Shown here: positions 1 to 7,847 of the stretch, one piece after another | Layout: each line of letters opens with the position of its first letter | Numbering within the stretch: position 1 is the first letter of the stretch | Assembly: GCA_046160045.1 (NCBI GenBank) | Contig: JBJXGR010000559.1 | Span: forward strand, 1-64,000 | Origin: CAZGUX01 sp046160045 | Lineage (GTDB): Bacteria; Acidobacteriota; Terriglobia; Bryobacterales; Bryobacteraceae | Length of the DNA stretch: 64,000 bases | Direction of reading: 5' to 3' | Translations under genes and position numbers: made by a program | Notes under the pieces: model-generated | Database searches by the model: none | Told to the model about the DNA's origin: nothing | What the model saw: only the letters and a program-made list of their open reading frames with translations

Positions 1-791
1 TACAGCAGCTTGGCGCTGGTGAACGAGCGTACCTGGTCGAGCGCCCGCTCGTGGATCGGGCGGATCAGCTTGCGGTACAGCGGCAGCGAGCAGATGGGCC
101 GGTCTTGCAGTCCGACATCGTCGCCGAATGCCACGATGTCGATCAGGTCGCCCACCTCGGCAAGGGTCCGCCGGTTGATTTCCATCTGGATTTCGAGCAC
201 CGCCCCCATCAGGCACTCGAACAGGTCGTGGTTGCCGCCCAGGTCGTAATACCAGTCTTCGAACCCGCGCAGGTATTGCGTCTGATGCACCACATTCACT
301 CTCGCGTTGTACATGATGGCGTAGTCGGTGTTGTTCCGCAGCGCGAGCGTTCGATCCCGCAAACCTCGCGTGATGCCCGGGTCCGTCGGATCGGGCCAGC
401 GGTGATGCGCAATGGTCTGCGCCGTGATCTCCCCCGCCAGAGGGCAGCGGTCCAGTTCGTAGTACTCGCAGCCCGGAGGCCGGCGGCGGATCACGCCCCA
501 CTCATCCTGATACCGGTTGTCTGGGAGTTCGATATCGCACGCGCGGTCCGGCGGCCCTTGCGACACCGACCGCGCATCCACGTCCAGATACCGCAGGACC
601 TCTTCGTCCATCTCGACCACCTGCTGCATGCGGTCCAGGGTTTTCCCCGGTTTTCCCAGGCCCAGGTGGGCGCACAGCTTTTCATACGCGGGCTTCACCA
701 TCCCCGAGAACCGCGCACTGCCCAGGTCCATCGGCATGCGATCGGGCTCCTGGTGATTCAACGCCGCCAGCATTCTCTCCCGGTGTGTCAT
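1..791 (-). CDS. Uroporphyrinogen-decarboxylase-like protein (C-terminus beyond window)
   Basis: The frame is open from an ATG at 791 to the window edge, giving 263 codons without a stop. The N-terminus MTHRERMLAALNHQEPDRMP is the usual opening of the URO-D/MtaA superfamily. Further family signatures are GDDVGLQDRPICSLPLYRK followed by RPIHER. Many members distant from HemE are not haem enzymes but corrinoid-dependent methyltransferases or of unknown role. The gene lies 10 bases after an exported fucose-isomerase-like gene on the same strand, so the two are probably co-transcribed and may serve carbohydrate or methyl-compound catabolism (inference). Family members usually have about 340-400 residues, so roughly the last third is missing here. 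The substrate cannot be told from sequence. Confidence 0.85.
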   Translation of the reverse strand, partial: MTHRERMLAALNHQEPDRMPMDLGSARFSGMVKPAYEKLCAHLGLGKPGKTLDRMQQVVEMDEEVLRYLDVDARSVSQGPPDRACDIELPDNRYQDEWGVIRRRPPGCEYYELDRCPLAGEITAQTIAHHRWPDPTDPGITRGLRDRTLALRNNTDYAIMYNARVNVVHQTQYLRGFEDWYYDLGGNHDLFECLMGAVLEIQMEINRRTLAEVGDLIDIVAFGDDVGLQDRPICSLPLYRKLIRPIHERALDQVRSFTSAKLL

Positions 792-801
792 GATTGCCGT
801 C

Positions 802-2199
802 CTATCCTTCGTGAACAACCTGAAAGCCCATCAGCCGGCCCATCCGTTCGACCGGTTGCAGGTAGTCGCCATAAACCACCACCCGATGCAGGCCGCCGGT
901 GAAGGTCTCCACCATCTTGCGGGCGTCAGCGACCTTGGTGCGGAACTTCGTCCGGCATCCCCGAGCGTCGTCGACGTTGGCGGTCACTTCGCCGAGCGAG
1001 ACCCCGAAGACATCCGGCTTGAGGAACTTCGCCACAGTCACCTTCTCGTTGGTGGGGACCATCACCTGCAGCGAGACTCCCTTGTTGTCCTCCATGTGAG
1101 AGCGAATCGCGTACGGGGACGAGGGCCCATCCAGCCCCATCAGTTTCGTTGCCGAGACACAGTGCGCGTGGATCACTTCGTTGCGGCCCGTATCGAACAC
1201 AGGATCGGAGACGAAGGCTGCCTTTCGGGAGAACGACGTCAGGAGCAACTGCGTCATCGTCGAAGCGATGTCCGCTTCGCAGACTCCGTAGAAGCCCGCG
1301 TCATTGAGCTTGGTCCACGCGACGCACGGATAGGCGGGCAGGTCCCCGCGGCGGAATCCGCCCAGGCAGTCGACGGTGATGGCGTTGGCTTTCTCGCTCG
1401 CGAGGAGTTTCAGAACCGCATCGTAGAGCCGGAACGAATCGGTGATTTCCTGGCGGTTGGGCTCCACCACCTTCAAGGCGCCGCGGGCGAACGAATCGGC
1501 CGCCGCGGCGGCCTTCCGCTCGTCGCAGGAATGATACGCGTCCTTCAATGCTCCGAAACCGGGAAAGGCAAAGGTGGTGCCGAACTGCCGGGTAAAGGCC
1601 TCCGCCGCGTCGCTGCGAGTCGCCTGCGACACGACCAGGATCTTGCTCTTCCGCAGGTGGCGAATGGTGCGAAACATGGTCAAATAAGGACCCAGTTCCG
1701 CGGGATCGCTGGTGACGATCAAGTCCGCCCTCTTGCCGGCTTGCGCCCACGCGGCGACCTCAACATACGACCAGCCGGAATACGGGCGCGAGTAAAGCAA
1801 CACAGGCTTTTGAACGCGTTTCAACGGTGCGAGAAGCGGCCCGCTGCCGGAGGTCAGGTCGACCACCAGCACGGCGTCTTCATCTCCCAGGCTGCCGACG
1901 AAGGTTTGTGCATCCTCGGCACTGCGCACCAGGTCGCGCCCGGTAAACTGGACCGCGCCCTTCTGTTGGAGTGCGGCTTCGGCCAGAGTCGATTCCATCT
2001 CCGCCTTCTCCTGGCCGACGTTCAGGTCGGGCTTTGGCCAGGTGGGTTTGGGGGTGGCAAGAAAAACGGTGCGTACCGTTGCGGGTTGGGTCCACGGCAT
2101 GGACTGGTCGGAGGCCCCAAACAACCGCGAAGCGAGGGCCCAACTGCCGGCTGCGAATCCAAACTGGCGACGGGTGAACGAACGACAGGAATATTCCAT
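802..2199 (-). CDS. Tat-exported L-fucose isomerase-like protein
   Basis: A 465-residue protein. The ATG at 2199 is chosen because a GGGAGG Shine-Dalgarno lies 8 bases upstream and the protein then opens with a Tat signal (SFTRRQFGFAAGSWALASR). A longer frame to 2313 adds residues unlike a signal peptide. The C-terminal half carries features of the fucose/arabinose isomerase fold: ITVDCLGGF, then AWTKLNDAGFYGVCEADI, then VIHAHCVSATKLMG. The superfamily interconverts aldoses and ketoses with a metal ion, normally in the cytoplasm, so a Tat leader is unusual and suggests a folded metalloprotein exported to the periplasm. It is the first gene of a two-gene unit with the URO-D-like protein. Sugar specificity is not assignable. 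Confidence 0.75.
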   Translation of the reverse strand: MEYSCRSFTRRQFGFAAGSWALASRLFGASDQSMPWTQPATVRTVFLATPKPTWPKPDLNVGQEKAEMESTLAEAALQQKGAVQFTGRDLVRSAEDAQTFVGSLGDEDAVLVVDLTSGSGPLLAPLKRVQKPVLLYSRPYSGWSYVEVAAWAQAGKRADLIVTSDPAELGPYLTMFRTIRHLRKSKILVVSQATRSDAAEAFTRQFGTTFAFPGFGALKDAYHSCDERKAAAAADSFARGALKVVEPNRQEITDSFRLYDAVLKLLASEKANAITVDCLGGFRRGDLPAYPCVAWTKLNDAGFYGVCEADIASTMTQLLLTSFSRKAAFVSDPVFDTGRNEVIHAHCVSATKLMGLDGPSSPYAIRSHMEDNKGVSLQVMVPTNEKVTVAKFLKPDVFGVSLGEVTANVDDARGCRTKFRTKVADARKMVETFTGGLHRVVVYGDYLQPVERMGRLMGFQVVHEG

Positions 2200-2515
2200 T
2201 ACAAGTACCTCCCGGCACTCGAGCCCGTCCCGGCGGAGGGCGTGGCCCAAGCGCCGACGATTCTGTTTGCTATCCGGATTATGGAACCAACGTACGCCGA
2301 TGGGAAGCGTCAACCGGCGGCCAAACTGGATTTTCGGTGGTTCGTTTCGGCCCGGCCAGTACCGTTTCCGACCCGGAAATCACACGCAACGAAGAATTTC
2401 CGTTGCATCGCGCTTCGGGCTCTGCTAGTATCTGTATGATTCTAAGCAGAGCGGAATCTTCCCCGTTGCTAGCGCAGCACAATCCCAACGACACGGAGTG
2501 AGTAACACCATAGAA

Positions 2516-2920
2516 ATGAGTTTTACCGTCTTTCTCGGCAATCTCCCAACATGGGTCACCGCGGATGATATCAAGCAGTGGCTCACTGCCGAGGACCTAG
2601 TGGCCGATTCGGTCAAGGTCATCCGGAACCACGAAACCCAGGAATCGAAGGGCTTCGCCTTTGTCGAGGCGCCTACCAACGATGAAATGCAGGCGATCAT
2701 TCGCCGGTTTGATCGAGCGCCTCTCGAAGACCGCATTCTTCGGGCCAACCCAGCACAACCCTCAAAACCGAAGACCAAAGGAGCAGCTCCGGCAGCGGTA
2801 GTAACAGCAGCAGCCGTAGCGCCGGCGGGAGACCCGAAAGGCCAACGGCGAGACCGCAAGCGTCGAAAGGACAGCACTCCTCGGAGCGCCTTCGCAGCAG
2901 AGTTGGCGAAAGCCCTGTAG
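2516..2920 (+). CDS. RRM-domain RNA-binding protein
   Basis: A 134-residue protein with one RNA recognition motif (about residues 3-80). RNP2 is VFLGNLP and RNP1 is KGFAFVEA, the two aromatic strands that contact single-stranded RNA. The C-terminal 50 residues are a low-complexity Ala/Pro stretch followed by a basic patch (KGQRRDRKRRKD), probably disordered and able to bind nucleic acid. Single-RRM proteins of this size in cyanobacteria and other bacteria are often cold-induced RNA chaperones. I chose the ATG at 2516 directly before the RRM. An in-frame GTG at 2498 would add six residues. The gene stands alone and is followed by a strong hairpin terminator. Confidence 0.9.
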   Translation: MSFTVFLGNLPTWVTADDIKQWLTAEDLVADSVKVIRNHETQESKGFAFVEAPTNDEMQAIIRRFDRAPLEDRILRANPAQPSKPKTKGAAPAAVVTAAAVAPAGDPKGQRRDRKRRKDSTPRSAFAAELAKAL

Positions 2921-2951
2921 CCTCAGCTCTCATTTGTCATCATCCCTGAGT

Positions 2952-2997
2952 GCCCGCGTCCGGCGGCGTCGTCGCCCGGCGCGGGCGCTTCGCTTTT
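2952..2997 (+). terminator. Hairpin terminator after RRM gene
   Basis: GCCCGCG (2952-2958) pairs perfectly with CGCGGGC (2980-2986), extended inside by CCG/CGG and GGCG/CGCC around a TCGT loop. A short T-run (TTTT) follows near 2993. The stem is strong but the T-tract is weak. It separates the RRM gene from the sigma-54 controlled operon. Confidence 0.6.
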
Positions 2998-3013
2998 CCG
3001 AGCGTTTGATTCA

Positions 3014-3037
3014 GTGACACCTGTGAAGTTGTGTCAC
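3014..3037 (+). promoter_or_regulatory. Inverted repeat, probable enhancer site for a sigma-54 activator
   Basis: A perfect inverted repeat GTGACAC-N10-GTGTCAC. Its centre is about 84 bases upstream of the start predicted from the sigma-54 promoter at 3084-3099, the normal range for an upstream activator dimer site. The operon it precedes encodes an NtrC-family activator, so autoregulation is the simplest reading (inference). Confidence 0.6.
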
Positions 3038-3083
3038 ATTCCTGGCACCGGGAAACCATCGATCTTTCAACAAGATAGAAGCT

Positions 3084-3099
3084 TGGCACACGGCCTGCA
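3084..3099 (+). promoter_or_regulatory. Sigma-54 (RpoN) promoter
   Basis: The sequence TGGCACACGGCCTGCA matches the -24/-12 consensus TGGCACRNNNNTTGCW at every fixed position except one (C instead of the first T of the -12 element), with exact GG-to-GC spacing. The predicted start, about 3110, is only two bases before the ATG of the downstream gene, so the message would be essentially leaderless. This fits the absence of a Shine-Dalgarno there. Confidence 0.75.
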
Positions 3100-3111
3100 T
3101 TCAGTTGGCTC

Positions 3112-4353
3112 ATGAGACTCTTGTGGGCCAGCGTCCTTCTCGCTTCCGCTGGTATCCCATTGACCGGTTCCCAGGTGACGCCCGTCGCCATGAACGTCAA
3201 CACCCGTTACACCATCGAGGCGGTCGAACTCGTGGGGAACGGCGAATTCAAGCTCAGCCGGGGTCTAAAGGCGGCGATCTCCGATTTGACGGGCGCCCGC
3301 CTGGACTTCTCCCTGCTCGGTGAATTGGCCGAGAGGTTGCGGACCGAATTGCACGCCCGGGTGGTGACTCACCGCATCCAGCGCGGCACCATCCCCGATC
3401 ACGTCAAGGTTGTGTTCGAGATCACGCGGCGGATGGTTGAATTGAATGTCAGCGTCCCACGGTTCCTGTACCATTCCCGCCAAGGTTGGACCGGCCAGGC
3501 GGAAGCCTCTGTTACCATGGGCACCCACCAGGCTTCCTTCGGCGTGGTCAGCGACAACGACGAGGTGGTGGAACGGAGCACCGGCATCTACGGGCGTTTC
3601 GAAAAGCGCCGTTTGGGAAGCAATCGCCTGCGCGGCCGTTTCCTGTACGAAGGCTACCGCGCCCGCTGGAACCCAACCACGCTGACCGCGATGGAAGCGG
3701 GGGACCCCTCCACTCGCTACCGGACCCGCCAGAACTTTGAACCGGAACTCTCGTTCGCCCTGACCCGGAACGTAGCCTTGGCGTTGAGCGCCAGTTTCCA
3801 GTTGCTGGAGCCGCAACAGGCCACCGGGCACAATGAATCGGTGAATGCCATCAAGACGGGCGTGCGGTATCATCGGCTGTGGGAGGATTCCGGCACGGGG
3901 CGGGTATCGTTGGATGCCGCGTACTCCCTGCATGCGGCCAATGCCGCTTTTTCAAGCGATTACGAATACACCCGGCACCGGGCCGATCTGCAGATTGCAT
4001 TTACCGAGGGGAGGCATCATGGCCTGTTCCGCCTGCAGGCGGGGACCATCAGTGGCCTGGCTCCCTACTATGAGCGGTTCGTGGCAGGCAACAGCAGTAC
4101 GCTGCGGGGCTGGAACCGATTTGATATCGCCGCCGCCGGAGCCTCTCGGATGGTAGTCCAGTCGCTCGAGTACCGCTACGGCTGGGTGTTTGGGTTTTAC
4201 GATGCCGGGGCAGTCTGGAACCGCGGGGGGCGTGCCCCCGTCCGACATTCTTTAGGCGGCGGCCTGCGGAGAGACAATTTGTTCCTTGCCCTGGCATTTC
4301 CCTTGCGCGATGGCAAGATGGATCCGGTCTTAATGGCGGGTATGAACTTCTAA
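3112..4353 (+). CDS. Omp85/TamA-like outer-membrane beta-barrel protein
   Basis: A 413-residue protein with an N-terminal signal-like segment. A POTRA-like stretch (about residues 25-115) opens with NTRYTIEAVELVGNGEF. The rest is a C-terminal barrel of alternating short strands ending in Phe (AGMNF), as expected for BAM-inserted proteins. The motif TLRGWNRFDI corresponds to the conserved RG(F/Y/W) barrel-lumen loop of the Omp85 superfamily. It is shorter than BamA (about 800) or TamA (about 580), with a single POTRA-like domain. It is the first gene of a four-gene operon; its TAA overlaps the next ATG. The operon starts at a sigma-54 promoter, and no Shine-Dalgarno precedes this ATG. The role is probably insertion or export of an envelope protein, with unknown client. 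Confidence 0.75.
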   Translation: MRLLWASVLLASAGIPLTGSQVTPVAMNVNTRYTIEAVELVGNGEFKLSRGLKAAISDLTGARLDFSLLGELAERLRTELHARVVTHRIQRGTIPDHVKVVFEITRRMVELNVSVPRFLYHSRQGWTGQAEASVTMGTHQASFGVVSDNDEVVERSTGIYGRFEKRRLGSNRLRGRFLYEGYRARWNPTTLTAMEAGDPSTRYRTRQNFEPELSFALTRNVALALSASFQLLEPQQATGHNESVNAIKTGVRYHRLWEDSGTGRVSLDAAYSLHAANAAFSSDYEYTRHRADLQIAFTEGRHHGLFRLQAGTISGLAPYYERFVAGNSSTLRGWNRFDIAAAGASRMVVQSLEYRYGWVFGFYDAGAVWNRGGRAPVRHSLGGGLRRDNLFLALAFPLRDGKMDPVLMAGMNF

Positions 4354-4952
4354 TGACGGCTCAGGACGGCCGCGATGGCGTTCGCCTCAACCGGCGCGAG
4401 TGCCTGATCGTGCTCTTTGCCGCCCCGGCGGCCAATGAGCAGACGCTGCTGGTTCGCCTGGATGACAACTCCCTCCGGGTCTCCGCGCCGCAGATCCGGT
4501 TCCTCACCGGTAAACCGTTGGCCCAATTGCGTGACGGGCAGAGCGTCTCGTTCGCAAGCCAGGTGACCTTGTACACCGAGTCCGCGTCTCAATGGCTGGC
4601 ACGGGTGTTCGACCGGTTTGTGGTTAGCTTCGATCTGTGGGAAGAGAAGTTCTCGGCCGTGCGCGTCGGGCCGCCCAGGCGAGCGGCTTCCCGCATGACA
4701 GCCCCTGCGTGCGAAACGTGGTGCCTTGGCCAGATGGTCTCCATTCCGCCCTCCCTCGACGCGAGCCGCCCCTTCTACGTCAAGATGGAACTGCGGACGG
4801 AAGAAGGCCGGGAAGCCGTGGGCATCCTGGGCGAGCCAGGAATCAACATCACGCGCCTGATCGAGATCTTCAGCCGGCCGCCCAAGGGCCCGCAACTCCG
4901 TTGGGTGGCCAGTGCCGGCCCTCTGCGCCTCAGCGATCTGAAGAACCTGTGA
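4353..4952 (+). CDS. Unknown protein encoded before an NtrY-like kinase (DUF4390-like position)
   Basis: A 199-residue protein whose start codon overlaps the stop of the barrel gene and whose stop overlaps the GTG of the kinase gene, so translation is probably coupled. I see no catalytic motif. The middle (residues about 65-180) is predicted beta-rich, with QVTLYTESASQWLARVFDRF and later RPFYVKMELRT. In proteobacteria, a DUF4390 protein of about the same length sits directly before NtrY/NtrX. The location, size and beta pattern resemble that family, but I cannot show homology by eye. There is no clear signal peptide from the chosen start, although an Ala-rich hydrophobic stretch lies at residues 16-28. 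It could be an envelope factor monitored by the kinase (inference). Confidence 0.6.
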   Translation: MTAQDGRDGVRLNRRECLIVLFAAPAANEQTLLVRLDDNSLRVSAPQIRFLTGKPLAQLRDGQSVSFASQVTLYTESASQWLARVFDRFVVSFDLWEEKFSAVRVGPPRRAASRMTAPACETWCLGQMVSIPPSLDASRPFYVKMELRTEEGREAVGILGEPGINITRLIEIFSRPPKGPQLRWVASAGPLRLSDLKNL

Positions 4953-6361
4953 ACCGGCTTCGCAACCGCCTCATCCTGGTCTTTCTGGCAGCCACGATCG
5001 TCCCCTTGGGCGTCGCGATCTGGGTCTCGGCCCTGCTGCTCGACTATAGTCTGGGGTTCGCCGCCCGCAGCGAGACGGAACTCGACACCATGTCCCGTTC
5101 CCTCGAACGGACCGGCCGTGAGTTGTACCGGCACACGCGCGAGAACCTCCAGCGGGACGCCCGCTCCGGGAAGATTCCCGAGACGGCCTATCGCGCCGCC
5201 GATCGAGGCTCCTGGCCGAAAGACATCGCGGCGTTCTGGGAGGGCGGCGAGGAGGAATCCTTTCGCCTCGCAGGGAACGAAGGGAGCCGCCTGGAGTATT
5301 GGTGGCGGAGGCCGGATCGGGTTTCCGTGTTCGCCGGCGAACTCGGGGTCGGCCTGGATGCCCTGTCCAGCCAATACAGCCGGGCGCGGGAGACGGTGCA
5401 GGCAGGCCGCCTCTTCGACCGCCGCCGCGGCATCTTTCTGTTGTTCATCGTGATCGGCGCCGCCATCTGGTCCGTCTCCTTCGGGATCCTGGTGGTGGTG
5501 GCGCTCCGCCTCAGCCGCCCGATCCAGCAATTGACCGCCGGCCTCACCCAACTGGCGACGGGCAACCTCGCGGTGCGGGTCACGCCGGACCGCGATGACG
5601 AGGTCGGCCGCGCGCTCCAGGCCTTCAACGACACCGCCGCGCAATTGGAACAGAGCCGCGACCGCCTGGTCTACCTGACGCAACTCGAAAGCTGGCAGTC
5701 GCTGGCGCGCAAGATGGCGCACGAGGTCAAGAACTCGCTGACACCGATCCGCCTGATGGTGGAGGAGATCGCGGCCCGTCAGGGGCCGGCCGGCGATGCC
5801 GACCGGTCGTTCCTCGAACAGAGCCGTCAGATCATCGTCGAAGAGATCGAGAGTCTGGAACGGCGCATCCGGGCGTTCAGCGAGTTCTCCGCCGAACCCC
5901 CCGTGCGTCCGGCCGCGGTGGCCGTCAACCCACTGGTCGAGGAACGGGTCGCGCTGCTGCGAAACGGCCATCCCGAGGTCGCCTACCGGCTGCAACTGGC
6001 CGAAGAGCAACTCGCCGCGTGGGCCGATGAAGACCTGGTGAAAGGCGTCCTGACCAACCTCCTGGTGAATGCCGCCGAAGCGGCCGGGGCCGGCGGTTCG
6101 GTGCTGGCCCTGACCCAGCCTGCCGCCTCCCGCATCGCGATCGAGATCCACGATTCCGGTCCCGGCCTGCCCGCCGTAGTGAAGAAGGCGCTCTTCCAGC
6201 CCACGATCAGCTTCAAGAAACACGGCGCAGGCCTGGGTTTGTCCATTGCCAAGAAAAGCGCGCTGCTGGTGGGTGGCGACGTGATCCTTGTTCCCGGCCT
6301 GCTCGGCGGCGCCGGTTTCCGCGTCCTTCTTCCCGCTTATGAAACGAATTCTGATCGTTGA
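4949..6361 (+). CDS. NtrY-like membrane sensor histidine kinase
   Basis: A 470-residue kinase starting at a GTG that overlaps the preceding TGA. Transmembrane helix 1 is at about residues 7-29, followed by a periplasmic sensor of about 125 residues, helix 2 at about 163-186, a HAMP domain (RLSRPIQQLTAGL), and a HisKA domain with the phospho-acceptor His258 in MAHEVKNSLTPIRLM. This H-box is the NtrY/NtrB type. The ATPase domain shows the N-box (LLVNAAEAA), G1 (HDSGPGL) and G2 (GAGLGLSIAKK). The frame extends further upstream, but that part lies inside the preceding gene in another frame. Its gene overlaps the downstream response regulator, its evident partner. The signal is unknown; co-transcription with an outer-membrane barrel points to envelope status. 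Confidence 0.9.
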   Translation: MNRLRNRLILVFLAATIVPLGVAIWVSALLLDYSLGFAARSETELDTMSRSLERTGRELYRHTRENLQRDARSGKIPETAYRAADRGSWPKDIAAFWEGGEEESFRLAGNEGSRLEYWWRRPDRVSVFAGELGVGLDALSSQYSRARETVQAGRLFDRRRGIFLLFIVIGAAIWSVSFGILVVVALRLSRPIQQLTAGLTQLATGNLAVRVTPDRDDEVGRALQAFNDTAAQLEQSRDRLVYLTQLESWQSLARKMAHEVKNSLTPIRLMVEEIAARQGPAGDADRSFLEQSRQIIVEEIESLERRIRAFSEFSAEPPVRPAAVAVNPLVEERVALLRNGHPEVAYRLQLAEEQLAAWADEDLVKGVLTNLLVNAAEAAGAGGSVLALTQPAASRIAIEIHDSGPGLPAVVKKALFQPTISFKKHGAGLGLSIAKKSALLVGGDVILVPGLLGGAGFRVLLPAYETNSDR

Positions 6362-7676
6362 CGACGAAGAGAACATCGGCCGTTCCCTGCGCCTGATCCT
6401 GGAGCGCGAGGGCTTTCAAGTGGCCGCGTGCCGCAGCGCCGAAGAGTTCCGGCGTCATCCCGATCAGACGCGGGCCGATCTGTTTCTGCTGGACGTCCGC
6501 CTGCCCGACGCCAGCGGCATCGATCTTCTGCGTGAGTTGCGGGCCGCGGAGAACCCGGCGCCCGTGATCATGATCTCCGGCCACGGCACGATCGCCGACG
6601 CGGTTGACGCCACACGCTCCGGGGCCTTCGACTTTCTGGAAAAACCTCTCGGCCGCGATCGCGTGCTGGTGGCCGTCAAGAACGCGCTCGCACAGGATTC
6701 GCTCCGGCGCGAGAATGTGCGGTTGCGCGAAATTGTGGCCGGCGCCTCGCAGATGATCGGCCAGAGCCCCGTCTTTCTGCTAGCCGTGGAGCAGGCCACG
6801 CTGGCGGCCCGTTCGGACGCACGCGTCCTCCTGATGGGCGAATCGGGGACCGGCAAGGAGTTGCTGGCCGGGCACATTCACGAGAATAGCCCGTTCTCCA
6901 GCGGACCCTTCGTGAAGGTGAACTGCGCGGCCATCCCCACCGAACTGATCGAGAGCGAGCTTTTCGGCCACGAGAAAGGCTCGTTTACCGGAGCGGTCAG
7001 CGCGCGCCGCGGCAAGTTCGAGTTGGCCGACGGCGGCACTTTATTCCTGGACGAAGTGGGCGACCTGCACACCGCCTCGCAGGCCAAGTTGCTGCGCGTG
7101 CTGCAGGAGGGCGAATTCCACCGCGTCGGCGGCGAACAGATCATCCGGGTCTCGGTTCGCGTGGTCTCGGCAACCAACAAGGACCTGGCCGCGCTGGTGC
7201 AGCAGGAGAAGTTCCGCGAGGATCTCTACTACCGTCTGAGCGTGGTCCCGATTCGCGTCCCGGCGCTCCGGGAACGTCCCCACGATCTAAAGCCGCTGGC
7301 CGAATACTTCCTCGACGACTTCTGCAGGCGAAACAATTTCCGTCCGAAACGTTTGGACGCTTCCGTCTATACGGTTTTTGAGCAGTACCCTTGGCCGGGC
7401 AATGCGCGCGAACTGCGCAACACGGTGGAGCGCATGGCGATTCTGAGTCCGGGCGACCTGATGCTGCCGGACTGTGTGCCGGTGGAAATCCGCATTCCGC
7501 GCGATTCCTCGATGCGGTCGAGCCTGCAGGATGCGCGGGAGAAAGCGGAGCGGGAGCACCTGCTGCGGGCCCTGGAAGAGGCGAAATGGAACGTCTCGAG
7601 CGCCGCGCGCGCGCTCGGGATGGAGCGCACGAACCTGCACAAACGCATCCGTTCGCTGGGTTTGAGCCGGCATTGA
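6339..7676 (+). CDS. NtrC/NtrX-family sigma-54-dependent response regulator
   Basis: A 445-residue protein; the start MKRILIVDDEEN lies inside the end of the kinase gene. The receiver domain (1-120) has the phospho-acceptor Asp52 in LLDVRLPD. The AAA+ domain (about 140-375) has Walker A GESGTGKE, the sigma-54 contact loop GSFTGA (a serine variant of GAFTGA) and Walker B GGTLFLDEVGD. A C-terminal Fis-type helix-turn-helix follows (NVSSAARALGMERTNLHKRI). All parts needed for enhancer-dependent activation are present. Since the operon starts at a sigma-54 promoter with an upstream palindrome, this protein is the likely activator of its own operon (inference from position). Confidence 0.93.
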   Translation: MKRILIVDDEENIGRSLRLILEREGFQVAACRSAEEFRRHPDQTRADLFLLDVRLPDASGIDLLRELRAAENPAPVIMISGHGTIADAVDATRSGAFDFLEKPLGRDRVLVAVKNALAQDSLRRENVRLREIVAGASQMIGQSPVFLLAVEQATLAARSDARVLLMGESGTGKELLAGHIHENSPFSSGPFVKVNCAAIPTELIESELFGHEKGSFTGAVSARRGKFELADGGTLFLDEVGDLHTASQAKLLRVLQEGEFHRVGGEQIIRVSVRVVSATNKDLAALVQQEKFREDLYYRLSVVPIRVPALRERPHDLKPLAEYFLDDFCRRNNFRPKRLDASVYTVFEQYPWPGNARELRNTVERMAILSPGDLMLPDCVPVEIRIPRDSSMRSSLQDAREKAEREHLLRALEEAKWNVSSAARALGMERTNLHKRIRSLGLSRH

Positions 7677-7686
7677 AGGTTCCTGA

Positions 7687-7793
7687 GCCCACGGCGTCAG
7701 CCGTGGGGCCGCGTTTCTTCGGAGCCGCGGCAAAGGGAGCGGACAACCTGATTTCTGCAAAACGCAACCCCACGGCTCACGCTGTTGGCTCCA
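7687..7793. repeat. Dispersed GC-rich intergenic repeat, locus 1
   Basis: It begins with the hairpin CCCACGGCGTCAGCCGTGGGG. It then carries GCGTTTCTTCGGAGCCGCG (7711-7729), found identically at 58050-58068, and further related sequence (AAGGGAGCGGACAA). It ends in the inverted form CCCCACGGCTCACGC. It is one of at least four related loci in the window. Confidence 0.7.
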
Positions 7794-7847
7794 GCCAGCG
7801 TTCCCCGGCGATGGCGCCGCCGTACCGCACGCTATACTCACGAGGGA

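Noticed and set aside
51..902. Long plus-strand open frame at the left edge
   Set aside because: The minus strand encodes a clear URO-D-family protein over the same bases; the plus frame has no family resemblance and is a GC-rich shadow.
790..2439. 549-codon plus-strand frame opposite the isomerase-like gene
   Set aside because: Arg/Gly/His-rich composition typical of an antisense shadow; the minus strand has a Tat signal, Shine-Dalgarno and family motifs.
4775..6376. 533-codon minus-strand frame opposite the NtrY-like kinase
   Set aside because: No motif, and it covers a well-supported kinase with all catalytic boxes on the other strand.
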